Source of the DNA: an uncultured Erythrobacter sp.
GTDB lineage: Bacteria; Pseudomonadota; Alphaproteobacteria; Sphingomonadales; Sphingomonadaceae
Reading direction: 5' to 3'
Assembly: GCA_947500645.1 (NCBI GenBank)
Contig: CANMSD010000001.1
Coordinates: forward strand, 1,116,001 to 1,180,000
DNA length: 64,000 bases
A model generated the notes under the pieces. That model did no database searches and was not told the DNA's origin. It saw nothing but the letters and a program-made list of their open reading frames with translations. Positions 47,759-56,963 of this stretch are shown piece after piece. The number at the start of each line of letters is the position of its first letter. Positions within the stretch are counted from its first letter, which is position 1. A program made the translations under genes and the position numbers.

Positions 47759-50632
47759 TTAGAACTTGGCCCGTACACCCGCCGTGTAACGCGCACCGGT
47801 CCGTTCATAAGTCAGGATCCGGTTGCGGAAGCGAGAGAAGTCCCGCGTATCTTCGTTCAGGATATTCAGGCCTTCGACAAAGACCTGGAACTGATCAGTC
47901 AGTTCGTAGCTGGCCGAGAAGTCCACCTGACCGAAGCTCTCACGCTGGCGCGGCTCACTCTGATCGGCGTTTTCCTGCACCAGGAAACCATCGCGGTAAT
48001 TGTACGAAACGCGCGCCGAGAATGGCCCGTTTTCGTAGAACCCGGTGACGTTGACCGTGTGCGGCGTGAAGCCGTTAAAGCCCAGATCGCCCGCAGGCGC
48101 ATCGTCTTGGCTCGAGTTCACATAGGTGTAGTTGATGATACCGCCAAAGCCGTTGTCGAACGTCTTCTGAAAGGCGATTTCAGCACCACTAATGCTGCCC
48201 GACAAGCCATTGCGCTGACGTGTGTCGAGGAAAGTGACGTTGGTCGGGGTATCAACCGTCAGTCCGCCATTGCCCGCCGGAATGATCACCACTCCCGGCA
48301 CGGGCAAGGTCGATTCCTCAAGGAAACCGTCCAGTTCCTTGTGGAAGCCGGCGATGCTGAAATAGCTGAGCGGCTCAAAATACCATTCGAACGACACGTC
48401 AAAATTGTCCGCTTCGAACGCTTCGAGCAGTGGGTTACCGCCGCCACTTAGTGGAGCGTTTGAACGTCCGCCAAATGTGTTGGAAACACCCAGCGCCGTC
48501 AGCGTTGGACGGGTCACCGTTTTGGCATAGCTGAGACGCAAGACGGTGTCTTCAGTCGGCTCAACCTTGACGTTCGCCGAAGGCAGGAAGTTCACATAGT
48601 CATTCGGCACCGTGATATTGGTGGCGGGGCCGAAAACCGTGACAAGCTGGGTATCGCCAGGAGTCTCGCGGAATTCGATCACAGGCTGATCAATGCCGCT
48701 TGAGATGACATCGGTGAACGCAATGCGGAAACCGATGTTGGCCGACCATGGCAGTTCACCGCCAAAATCGCCGCCCCATTCCGTGTTGAAGTGCACAGCA
48801 TAAATCTGCTCTTCAACCGCGAAGCTGCTGCCTGGGTTGAAGGATGGCGTGTAGATACCAAGCACCGGATCGAGCCCGCCGCTGTTTAGGTAAGCTAGCA
48901 GGTCGGCAGTGTTCCCACCGCTGCGGTTCGGATCGTTGATGTTTGCCACGTTGTTGAGTTGCGCAAATGCATCTGCGAAGCTTGCCGTCAGAATGTTTGC
49001 GGGGACGGTGTCCGCCCCTTGCACACCGCTCAGGAAGTTATCGAACGAAAACTCGCTGAGGATCGAAGTGTCAAACGGCACCGTATATCCGCAATAAGCG
49101 CAGAAGATATTGGCCGCAGTCAGGCTACCAAAACCCGGATCGGCAAAGTTGTCAAAGACGTTCTGGACTTTCTCTCGATCTGTGTGGATCCCGCCAAAAG
49201 CAATGCTTTGCAGTGGCCCAGCGTCCACTTCCCACTCGCCATCGAGACGAATTTCGAACACTTCGTCTTCAACCTGCGTGCGGTTGACGTTGACGAAGTG
49301 CAAACGCTGAATATCGCGGTCGACGAAGTCAGCGGCGTTGATGTTGGTAATGGTCGAGATACCGCTCGTATTTACCGACTCGATCAACGGCGATGTCGGC
49401 GCGAGCGCGCCCAGCACCACAAACGGATTGGTACCGTCACGGGTTGCCCGCGACCACGACACATCAGCCACGAAGGTCAGGCTGTCGGATGCCTGGAACT
49501 CCAAGTTACCACCGAATGCGAGTGTTTCAGCTTCGCGGTTGTTGGAAGTCAGAACGTTGTCGTTCTGTGACAGACCTACCGCAGCTGCGATGTCCGGATT
49601 GCGGATACCGAAATCGATGCTGGGGCGACTGAAAGAGGTCACCGTACCATTTGCATCGATCTGCGGATCGAGGAATGGCGGGCTGAAAAAGCCGGAGAAC
49701 TGCTGATCGAATGAGTCGATCTCAAGCTTTGAATAAAGCCCATCAAAAGTTGCCGTAAAGCTGTCGGAAGGGGCGAACTGCAGAGCACCGTTGAGAGTCA
49801 GGCGATCGCGATCTTGAACATCTCGGCTGAAAATCACCTGTTGCTGAACCCGGGCACCGTCCGGCAACGCACCGATATCGGTCGCTTGAAGGCCGGTCGA
49901 CGTCTCAGGCGCGAAGATCGCCGGATCACCAGAACGCAGCGCATACCCGCCAGTTAGGTTACGGTCGATCTGCGCATTACGGCGCTGATACGAAGCACCC
50001 AGCAAGGCGCCGAAAGTGTCACTCGACCAGGAAATCACACCGGAGACGTCTGCACCGAAATCTTCGCTCAGATTCTCGTAGATCGCGGCGGTAGAAATCG
50101 AGACGTTAAAGCCCGGTCGATCAAGCGGCTTGGCCGTCGTAATATTCACAACCGCGCCAATGCCGCCCGATTGAAGGCCGGGCTGTGACGATTTGTAGAC
50201 TTCTGCAGACTGAATGATGTCTGCCGACAGCACATCAAACGAGAACTCACGGCCCGGGTTGTCGGTTGCGAGCGTGCGACCGTTTAAAAGGACCGCATTG
50301 AATTCCGGCCCGAGACCACGAACTGTGATCGACTGGCCCTCACCACCCGAACGATCAATCGCCACGCCGGTAATGCGCTGGAGCGCTTCTGCGACGTTTT
50401 GATCGGGGAACTTACCGACATCCTCGGCCGAAATTGCATCGACCACGACGGCGCTGTCGCGCTTGAGATTGATTGAGTCCTGGAGGCTCTTTTTAAAGCC
50501 GGTGACGACGATGACGTTCTCATCGTCCTCCGCCGATGCAGCTTGTTCATCCTGCGCGAATGCCGGAGCCGATATGGTGATCGCTGCGATCGCAGCAGAT
50601 TGAGCCCAGATGGCCCGCTTCGAAATTCTCAT
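47759..50632 (-). CDS. TonB-dependent outer-membrane receptor (TonB-Xanth-Caul type)
   Basis: 957 residues with a signal peptide (MRISKRAIWAQSAAIAAITI, cleavage near AFAQ) after an AAGGGAG ribosome-binding site. The TonB box NVIVVTGFKKSLQDSI is followed by the plug domain (VVDAISAEDVGKFPDQNVAE, ALQRITGVAIDRSGGEGQSI, VRGLGPEFNAVLLNG, GAVVNITTAKPLDRPG). A barrel of beta strands then follows and ends in VQENADQSEPRQRESFGQVD and TYERTGARYTAGVRAKF. Receptors of this class import poly- and oligosaccharides in sphingomonads and xanthomonads without a SusD partner. It heads the minus-strand galactoside arm, 415 bases downstream of the AraC gene. Confidence 0.95.
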   Translation of the reverse strand: MRISKRAIWAQSAAIAAITISAPAFAQDEQAASAEDDENVIVVTGFKKSLQDSINLKRDSAVVVDAISAEDVGKFPDQNVAEALQRITGVAIDRSGGEGQSITVRGLGPEFNAVLLNGRTLATDNPGREFSFDVLSADIIQSAEVYKSSQPGLQSGGIGAVVNITTAKPLDRPGFNVSISTAAIYENLSEDFGADVSGVISWSSDTFGALLGASYQRRNAQIDRNLTGGYALRSGDPAIFAPETSTGLQATDIGALPDGARVQQQVIFSRDVQDRDRLTLNGALQFAPSDSFTATFDGLYSKLEIDSFDQQFSGFFSPPFLDPQIDANGTVTSFSRPSIDFGIRNPDIAAAVGLSQNDNVLTSNNREAETLAFGGNLEFQASDSLTFVADVSWSRATRDGTNPFVVLGALAPTSPLIESVNTSGISTITNINAADFVDRDIQRLHFVNVNRTQVEDEVFEIRLDGEWEVDAGPLQSIAFGGIHTDREKVQNVFDNFADPGFGSLTAANIFCAYCGYTVPFDTSILSEFSFDNFLSGVQGADTVPANILTASFADAFAQLNNVANINDPNRSGGNTADLLAYLNSGGLDPVLGIYTPSFNPGSSFAVEEQIYAVHFNTEWGGDFGGELPWSANIGFRIAFTDVISSGIDQPVIEFRETPGDTQLVTVFGPATNITVPNDYVNFLPSANVKVEPTEDTVLRLSYAKTVTRPTLTALGVSNTFGGRSNAPLSGGGNPLLEAFEADNFDVSFEWYFEPLSYFSIAGFHKELDGFLEESTLPVPGVVIIPAGNGGLTVDTPTNVTFLDTRQRNGLSGSISGAEIAFQKTFDNGFGGIINYTYVNSSQDDAPAGDLGFNGFTPHTVNVTGFYENGPFSARVSYNYRDGFLVQENADQSEPRQRESFGQVDFSASYELTDQFQVFVEGLNILNEDTRDFSRFRNRILTYERTGARYTAGVRAKF

Positions 50633-51047
50633 GGCTTTATCTCCCTTAGCCTCGCCGCGCGCACTTCCGCAGGGGAATGCGAATGTCCGTGCGATGAAAA
50701 TCGTGATTGAAAACTATTTGAAAATGCAAAGAGTTTGCCACTGGGACACAGACCCAGCGGGCCGCGTTGCATCGATGTACAAACCCGTCTCGTCACGCGA
50801 GTGGCTTCCTCCTTCTCCCGCCGAGCCCTCTCTATTTTCGACCAATCAAGCGGTCAGGAGGCGTCTCGGTTGTGGCACTAAACTCCAGCCAACACGAAAA
50901 AACTGCCGCGCGTAAGTATGCAAAGCCATGGGTGGATTGGACTAGCATGAACTTTTTGGGATTCATCCACAGCGGATAAGGTAGTCGGGAATGCACTGTA
51001 ATAAATTTGCAACGATCCTGGTGACGCGAGAATCGGTAAACTCCGGG
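50633..51047 (-). promoter_or_regulatory. Upstream region of the TonB receptor operon
   Basis: 415 bases without a gene between the receptor start and the AraC stop codon. Besides the receptor ribosome-binding site it contains the shared operator-like motif at 50937-50964. I see no further gene or clear promoter boxes. Confidence 0.5.
50937..50964 (+). promoter_or_regulatory. Candidate AraC-family operator, copy 1 (receptor arm)
   Basis: TTGGAC, three unmatched bases, CATGAA, one base, TTTTTGG, one base, AT and a final C are shared with the site at 51927-51954, giving 22 of 28 identities. It lies 305 bases upstream of the receptor start and reads away from it. Confidence 0.5.
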
Positions 51048-51896
51048 TTAGTCCGTTTGACTTCCCAAATTCTCAAATCTGCCCGGATCGCGGCCAATTC
51101 GTGTGCGGTATTCGGACGGAGACCAGCCAACCGTTTTGCTGAATTGCCGACTGAAATGATATTCGTCGCAATAGCCCAGTTCATCGGCGATATCGCGCAA
51201 CAACACGCCAGGCTCGCGCAGACGCTGACAGGCACGTTCCATCAACAGGCTGGTGCGATATCGACCGGGGGATCGCCCTGACAGCTTGCGAAATCTCTTG
51301 CGAAATGCCTCGTAAGACTGCCCCATCTCCCGCGCGGCTTCGCGGACCTCCATCTGCGCGGCAATGGCAGCCTTGGCCCGCTCAAGCCAGGCGATATCTC
51401 CGCCCAAATCCTCTTCACCGGCCTGCGTGATATCGGCGAGCAATTCCTGCAGGCGGATGGATTCGCGCAGCAGCTCATTCTCGGTTTGCGCCGCTGGGCC
51501 GTTGATAATCGAGAGGATCCGGTCGCGCCAGAAATCCATCGGGCGCAGAGGAATAACCGGGCGATCGCGCTCGAAACACCCGCTCTCACGCCACATATCG
51601 AACACCGGACCTTCAAAGACGAGATAGAACTCATCCCAGCTTTCCCCGCGCGGCGGACCGTACCAATGCTCTACTCCGGGGAAGACAAGGATCGCATCGC
51701 CCGCCGTCACCGACATTTCGATACCCCGTTCGTCGTGATAGCGGCCCTGCCCGCGCGTCACATAGACCAGCGTAAAGTGTGGCAATGTGCGCCGCGCGGT
51801 CAGCACGCCGACGCCCTTGTTGAGGAAACAGGCGAGCTTTATCCCGCCGATTGGCGACAGGTGGAGGTTCTGTTTATATACCTTCTCTTCCCACAT
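51048..51896 (-). CDS. AraC-family transcriptional regulator of the galactoside locus
   Basis: 282 residues. The N-terminal cupin-like sensing domain (about 35-110) reads LPHFTLVYVTRGQGRYHDER, GDAILVFPGVEHWYGPPRGE and WDEFYLVFEGPVFD. The C-terminal double helix-turn-helix (about 175-270) reads EAAREMGQSYEAFRKRFRKL, SGRSPGRYRTSLLMERACQR and LLRDIADELGYCDEYHFSRQ, ending FSKTVGWSPSEYR. It sits between the two arms of the locus, is divergent from GH36 and is upstream of the receptor gene. A likely binding motif lies 31 bases before its own start and before both arms, so it may activate them and control itself. The ligand is presumably a galactoside; this is inferred. Confidence 0.92.
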   Translation of the reverse strand: MWEEKVYKQNLHLSPIGGIKLACFLNKGVGVLTARRTLPHFTLVYVTRGQGRYHDERGIEMSVTAGDAILVFPGVEHWYGPPRGESWDEFYLVFEGPVFDMWRESGCFERDRPVIPLRPMDFWRDRILSIINGPAAQTENELLRESIRLQELLADITQAGEEDLGGDIAWLERAKAAIAAQMEVREAAREMGQSYEAFRKRFRKLSGRSPGRYRTSLLMERACQRLREPGVLLRDIADELGYCDEYHFSRQFSKTVGWSPSEYRTRIGRDPGRFENLGSQTD

Positions 51897-51926
51897 TCCG
51901 CTTGCCTAATCACTCCATTCCGATCC

Positions 51927-51954
51927 GGATACCAAAAAATTCATGACTGTCCAA
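51927..51954 (-). promoter_or_regulatory. Candidate AraC-family operator, copy 2 (AraC/GH36 divergent region)
   Basis: Read on the minus strand this begins TTGGAC, then CATGAA and TTTTTGG, matching copy 1 at 22 of 28 bases. TTTTTGG occurs twice as a direct repeat 19 bases apart (one copy just before TTGGAC overlaps it). It is 30 bases from the AraC start codon and 92 bases from the GH36 start, and faces away from GH36 as copy 1 faces away from the receptor. Confidence 0.5.
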
Positions 51955-52046
51955 AAACCCACTTCACAAACTTGCTGTGTTGGCAACAATGCCAGCCGGG
52001 GTAGCGCGCGGGACTGGCGCCTTGCGAGAGAGGATGGATAGCTTGG

Positions 52047-54338
52047 ATGGCGGATGACGCCGAAATTGACACCGGATTTACCGGCCGCAACGGCAATGGT
52101 GGTGGCGCTCCAAACGGGCAGGCTGGCGACGTGAGCGAGGATCTGGCGATCCATCATCATGGCCCTGCCCCCGCGAAGGATCCAGCCGACAACCCTGCCG
52201 GCGATCATCAGTTTGTTGCGCTGCGAGGCGGCGGCACCTTCGTTGCAATCGAAGCGACGGTCGGTGCGCGTCCCATTATCCTTTACGCCGGGCCGGACAT
52301 GCCGGGCGTCGAACCCGCAGAACTGGCTACTCTGGCCACGCGCCAGCACGCGCCGGGCACTGCCGCAGTTCCCCTGCGCGGCTCAATGATCAACGAGATT
52401 GGCACGGGTATCTCTGGCCCTTCCGGACTGGTCGCGCATCGCGGAGGCCAGGATTGGGCGATCGACCTGCGGTTGGAACAGGTCGAACAGCGCGGACCGC
52501 ATGCCGTCTCGATCTGCTGCAAGGATGCCAACACCGCCGTTGCCGTATGCCACGATCTGTCGATCGATCCGGCGACCGGTGTGCTCACCAGCAGCACGTC
52601 GATAGAGAATCTAGCCGATGCGGACCTCGAGCTCGACTGGTGCGCCGCCTTGTGTCTGCCACTCGATCAGCGGATGGAGAAGATCTACAGCTTTACCGGG
52701 CGTTGGTCGGGCGAGTTTGCGATCGAGGAAATCGACACTTTCCAAGGCAGTATCGTGCGTGAGAACAAGGCCGGGCGCACCAGCCACGATGTCTTCCCCG
52801 GCGCCTTTGCCGGTACGCCGACAACAAATGAGGAAAGCGGCTTGGCCGCAGGCTTTCACCTTGCATGGAGCGGCAACAGCCGTCTGCGGGTCGACCGGCA
52901 CAGCGATGGACGTTCACTGATCCAGATCGGCGAGATGTCATTTCCCGGCGAAATCCGGCTTGAACGTGGACAGCGTTATCAGACGCCCGACCTGATCGCT
53001 GTCTGGTCGCAAGACGGCTTCAATGACGTGTCGCACCGCTTTCACGACTACCTTTGCGACCAGGTGCTCGACCGCCGCAGTTTCGCAAAGCCGCGCCCGG
53101 TACACTACAACACATGGGAAGCGGTTTATTTCAACCATGACGACGAAACGCTGATCGCCCTTGCGGAACATGCGGCTGCCGTTGGCGCGGAACGATATGT
53201 GCTCGACGATGGCTGGTTCGGCGGTCGTCGCCACGAAGACGCCGGGCTTGGCGACTGGTGGGTGTCCGAAGACGTCTACCCCGATGGCCTCCATCGCCTT
53301 GTCTCGCGAGTCAAAGAGCTCGGCATGGAATTTGGCCTGTGGTTCGAGCCGGAAATGGTCAATCCGGACAGCGATCTGTTCCGCGCGCATCCCGATTGGG
53401 TGCTCGGTGCGGACGGCGTCGATGCCGTACCATTCCGTGGCCAGCACACGCTCGACCTGACGCGCGTCGAGGTGTTCGATTACCTGTTCGACAAGATCAC
53501 GAATTTGGTGAGCGAATACGGCATTGCCTACATCAAGTGGGACATGAACCGCGACACCAATTACCCCGGCAGCGGCGGTCGCGGAGCGATGCACGCCCAG
53601 ACCAAAGCCGTCTATCGCCTGATGGAGCGGCTACGCGAAGCGCATCCCGAACTCGAGATCGAAAGCTGTTCGTCAGGCGGCGGGCGCGCCGACTTCGGCA
53701 TCATGCGCTATGCCGATCGAATCTGGACATCGGATAATAATGACGCGCGCACTCGGCACCAGATCATGCGCGGCGGGAGCCATTTCCTGCCTCTGCGCGT
53801 GCTCGGCAACCACGTTGGGCCACGGCGCTGCCACATCACCGGGCGCAAGTTCACCATGCATTTCCGGGTAGCCAGCGCGATCTTCGGCCACATGGGCATG
53901 GAGCTGGACCTGCGCGCCGAGCGAGAGGCCGATCTAGAAGTGCTCAAGGCGGGCATCGCCCTGCACAAACAGCATCGCGAGCTGATCCATGGCGGGCGCT
54001 TCCTGCGCCTCAAATCGACTAGCACCACCAATTTCATTGGCTGCGTTGCCCGCGATAAGAGCGAGGGCCTGTTTTCCTATGCCAAGCTCGAAAGCGAGCT
54101 GCGTACTCTGCCCGATCGCATCATGTTCAGCGGGCTTGATCCGGCACGCCAATACCGCGTGCGTATGGTTTGGCCGACCCAAAACCCATCGCTCAGCACG
54201 CCATCGATCGTCGATGCGGCCAAGCTGCTTGAGGGTGGAACAGTCTTTTCAGGTGCGGCATTGATGGGGCATGGCATTCAGCCACCACTTATATTCCCCG
54301 ACACATGTCTGATCTATCACCTGGAAGCGACCGACTAA
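52047..54338 (+). CDS. Alpha-galactosidase, glycoside hydrolase family 36
   Basis: 763 residues, no signal peptide, so cytoplasmic. The N-terminal beta-supersandwich is followed by a TIM barrel with YNTWEAVYFNHDDETLIALA, YVLDDGWFGGRRHEDAGLGD, GMEFGLWFEPEMVNPDSDLF, the nucleophile in AYIKWDMNRDTNYPGS, ESCSSGGGRADFGIMRYADR and the acid/base Asp in WTSDNNDARTRHQIMRGG. The C-terminal part (from about 640) is beta-rich. It hydrolyses alpha-galactosides imported by the receptor and symporter. The first about 55 residues (ATG at 52047) are Gly/Pro/Asp-rich and unlike other GH36 N-termini; a GTG at 52131 is an alternative start. It heads the plus-strand arm and is followed four bases later by glpD. 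Confidence 0.95.
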   Translation: MADDAEIDTGFTGRNGNGGGAPNGQAGDVSEDLAIHHHGPAPAKDPADNPAGDHQFVALRGGGTFVAIEATVGARPIILYAGPDMPGVEPAELATLATRQHAPGTAAVPLRGSMINEIGTGISGPSGLVAHRGGQDWAIDLRLEQVEQRGPHAVSICCKDANTAVAVCHDLSIDPATGVLTSSTSIENLADADLELDWCAALCLPLDQRMEKIYSFTGRWSGEFAIEEIDTFQGSIVRENKAGRTSHDVFPGAFAGTPTTNEESGLAAGFHLAWSGNSRLRVDRHSDGRSLIQIGEMSFPGEIRLERGQRYQTPDLIAVWSQDGFNDVSHRFHDYLCDQVLDRRSFAKPRPVHYNTWEAVYFNHDDETLIALAEHAAAVGAERYVLDDGWFGGRRHEDAGLGDWWVSEDVYPDGLHRLVSRVKELGMEFGLWFEPEMVNPDSDLFRAHPDWVLGADGVDAVPFRGQHTLDLTRVEVFDYLFDKITNLVSEYGIAYIKWDMNRDTNYPGSGGRGAMHAQTKAVYRLMERLREAHPELEIESCSSGGGRADFGIMRYADRIWTSDNNDARTRHQIMRGGSHFLPLRVLGNHVGPRRCHITGRKFTMHFRVASAIFGHMGMELDLRAEREADLEVLKAGIALHKQHRELIHGGRFLRLKSTSTTNFIGCVARDKSEGLFSYAKLESELRTLPDRIMFSGLDPARQYRVRMVWPTQNPSLSTPSIVDAAKLLEGGTVFSGAALMGHGIQPPLIFPDTCLIYHLEATD

Positions 54339-54342
54339 CTCC

Positions 54343-55887
54343 ATGAACGCCATCGCAAATAGTACTGGCGAGCCGGATACGGCCACGTTCGATCTGCTGG
54401 TGATCGGCGGAGGGATCAATGGTGCGGGAATTGCCCGCGATGCGGCGGGACGCGGGCTGAAAGTATGCCTGGTCGAGAAGGATGACCTTGCCAGTCATAC
54501 ATCGAGCGCATCGACCAAGCTGATCCATGGCGGCCTGCGCTATCTCGAACATCTTGAGTTCAAGCTCGTTCGCGAAAGCCTGATCGAGCGGGAACGACTG
54601 CTAAAGATTGCACCGCATATCGTCTGGCCGCTGCGTTTCGTGCTTCCACATGACAAGGGCTTGCGGCCCAGCTGGATGCTGCGGCTCGGCCTGTTCATGT
54701 ATGACCATCTGGGCGGACGAAAACTGCTGCCCCCAACCCGCACGATCAACTTGCGCAACGCTCCGCACTGGCAAATTCTGGAAGACCGCCTGGTCAAAGG
54801 GTTCGAGTATTCCGATTGTTGGGTCGAAGATTCCCGGCTCGTCGTGCTAAACTGCGTGGATGCAGCCGAACGCGGTGCGGAGATACGCACACGAACCGAA
54901 TGTGTCGGATTGGATCGTGGCGAGGACGGATGGGCAGCAATCTTGCAAGACGCTGATGGCCAGTATGAGGTGAGCGCCCGCATGGTGGTAAACGCCGCCG
55001 GGCCGTGGGTCGACAAAGTGCTGGGCCGGGCAATTCCGCGCGACACGCACGAAAACCTGCGCCTGGTCAAAGGCAGCCATCTGATCTTCCCCAAGCTGTT
55101 CGAGGGCGATCATTGCTACATCTTCCAGAACAAGGATGACCGGATCATCTTCGCGATCCCCTATGAGCGGGAGTTCACGCTGGTCGGCACCACCGATCAA
55201 GGGTTTGAAGGCGATCCGTCGGGCATCAAGATTTCACCGGAAGAGGCTGACTATATCTGCGACGCGGCCAACGAATATTTGCGCACCGACATCGCGCCCG
55301 AGCAAGCTGTATCGAGCTATGCCGGGGTGCGTCCGCTCTATGACGACAAGGCGGCCAGCAATTCGACCGTGACGCGCGATTATGTGTTCGAGCTGGAGGA
55401 CAAGGACGAAAACGGCGACAAAGCTCCGCCTATCCTGTCGATTTTTGGCGGCAAGATCACCACCTATCGCAAGCTGGCGGAACACGCTCTGAAACGGTTG
55501 GGCCAAGGCGATGAAGGCTGGACAGTCGATGCGCATTTGCCCGGCGGCGATATCGATCCAGAGCGCTTCGAAGCCTTTGTCAGCGACCTCGCAGCGCGCA
55601 ATCCATGGCTGCCCGATGGTGCTGCTCTACGGCTCGCGCGGGCCTATGGCACGCGGGTGGAGGCAGTCCTTAACGGTGCGCAGGGTCTCAACGATATGGG
55701 CGTTCATCTGGGCGGGGACCTTTACGCGCGCGAGCTCGAATATCTGGTCAAACACGAATTCGCCCGTACCGCAGACGACGTGCTTTGGCGGCGCAGCAAG
55801 CTTGGCCTGCATCTCGACAAGGCTGAGCGGCAGCGTGTGCTGGATTGGTTCGCGGCCGAGAAAGCCCCGAAGGCCAGCGCACTATGA
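54343..55887 (+). CDS. glpD: Glycerol-3-phosphate dehydrogenase (GlpD-like)
   Basis: 514 residues. The FAD-binding N-terminus is unmistakable: TFDLLVIGGGINGAGIARDA, then GLKVCLVEKDDLASHTSSAS and TKLIHGGLRYLEHLEFKLVR. Further family motifs: PHIVWPLRFVLPHDKGLRPS, VVNAAGPWVDKVLG, VKGSHLIFPKLF, FAIPYEREFTLVGTTDQGFE, YAGVRPLYDD and the C-terminal domain with LSIFGGKITTYRKLAEHALK. The enzyme oxidises glycerol-3-phosphate to dihydroxyacetone phosphate at the inner membrane and passes electrons to quinone. It is embedded between GH36 and galT, with an ATGA overlap into galT, so it belongs to the galactoside operon. No glycerol kinase is in the window. Confidence 0.95.
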   Translation: MNAIANSTGEPDTATFDLLVIGGGINGAGIARDAAGRGLKVCLVEKDDLASHTSSASTKLIHGGLRYLEHLEFKLVRESLIERERLLKIAPHIVWPLRFVLPHDKGLRPSWMLRLGLFMYDHLGGRKLLPPTRTINLRNAPHWQILEDRLVKGFEYSDCWVEDSRLVVLNCVDAAERGAEIRTRTECVGLDRGEDGWAAILQDADGQYEVSARMVVNAAGPWVDKVLGRAIPRDTHENLRLVKGSHLIFPKLFEGDHCYIFQNKDDRIIFAIPYEREFTLVGTTDQGFEGDPSGIKISPEEADYICDAANEYLRTDIAPEQAVSSYAGVRPLYDDKAASNSTVTRDYVFELEDKDENGDKAPPILSIFGGKITTYRKLAEHALKRLGQGDEGWTVDAHLPGGDIDPERFEAFVSDLAARNPWLPDGAALRLARAYGTRVEAVLNGAQGLNDMGVHLGGDLYARELEYLVKHEFARTADDVLWRRSKLGLHLDKAERQRVLDWFAAEKAPKASAL

Positions 55888-56963
55888 GCGAGAACATCGC
55901 GCTGCCCCGCGCATTGGGCGGGAAGACCGTCTATCGCCGCGATCACCGCAAGGCGGATGGGCGCATGCTCCAGCTCTATGGTCTCGTCCCGCATGACGAG
56001 GCAGTGCAATCCGAAAGTGCAGACGAGATCGCGCAGGGCGGCGAGCTTCGCCATCACCCTTTGCGCAATGAGTGGAACGTCTACGCCGCGCATCGGCAAA
56101 ACCGTACATTCAAACCTGCCGCCTCCGAAGACCCGCTGGCCCCAACACTTCCGGGCGGTCCCGAAACCGAAATACCGTTCGCGGATTTCGAACTCGCTAT
56201 CTTCGAAAACAAGTTTGCGGCGTTTCATCCCAGCGCCGCCAATGCCGCCGCGCTTGACGGGATCGCCAGCGAACCGGCCAAGGGCGCGTGCGACGTGGTG
56301 GTCTATTCGCCTGAGGGCAAGGGTAGCCTGCACACCATCGGGCAAGACCGCCGGCGGGTGCTGATCGCCGCGCTGCTCGACCGCTATCAAACGCTGTTCG
56401 ATGCGGGCTGCGAATATGTGCTGCCGTTTGAAAATCGCGGCGATGAGGTGGGCGTGACCCTGCACCATCCACACGGCCAGATCTACGGCTTTGGCCGTGT
56501 CCCGGAAATTCAGCAACGCGCGATCGATGCCTTCGCTGGCGGATATGATCTCGCGGCAGAGATCACCGCCGCTATGCCGAACTATGGTCTGGGCGAAGAA
56601 GGCGGCGTCGCAGCTTTTGTCCCGCGCTATGCACGCTTCCCTTATGAAGTGTGGCTCGCGCCGCGCATCCGCCGCGCTGGGCCGTGGGACTGCGCCGATG
56701 AGGAGCTGGACGGACTCGCATATTGGCTGGGCGAGATAACACGCCGCTATGACGCCCTGTTCGAGCAGCCTGCGGCTACCATGATGGCATTCCACGCGGC
56801 ACCTCGCAGCGGGTCCGATGGCTATCACTTTACCGTGCAGTTCTACCCGCTGCTGCGCGCGAAGGGCCGGGTCAAATATCTCGCCTCAGTCGAGCAGCAC
56901 ACTGGCACATTCACCGTCGATGTGATGCCGGAAGGCGCGGTGGAAGCTTTGCGCGATGTCTAA
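55884..56963 (+). CDS. galT: Galactose-1-phosphate uridylyltransferase
   Basis: 359 residues from the ATG at 55884 that overlaps the glpD stop as ATGA. GalT motifs: [20 protein letters not shown], the [11 protein letters not shown] segment, [30 protein letters not shown] with the catalytic His between Pro and Gly, [20 protein letters not shown] and [20 protein letters not shown]. It converts galactose-1-phosphate and UDP-glucose to glucose-1-phosphate and UDP-galactose (Leloir pathway). It overlaps galK by eight bases, which points to translational coupling. Confidence 0.95.
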   Translation: MSENIALPRALGGKTVYRRDHRKADGRMLQLYGLVPHDEAVQSESADEIAQGGELRHHPLRNEWNVYAAHRQNRTFKPAASEDPLAPTLPGGPETEIPFADFELAIFENKFAAFHPSAANAAALDGIASEPAKGACDVVVYSPEGKGSLHTIGQDRRRVLIAALLDRYQTLFDAGCEYVLPFENRGDEVGVTLHHPHGQIYGFGRVPEIQQRAIDAFAGGYDLAAEITAAMPNYGLGEEGGVAAFVPRYARFPYEVWLAPRIRRAGPWDCADEELDGLAYWLGEITRRYDALFEQPAATMMAFHAAPRSGSDGYHFTVQFYPLLRAKGRVKYLASVEQHTGTFTVDVMPEGAVEALRDV

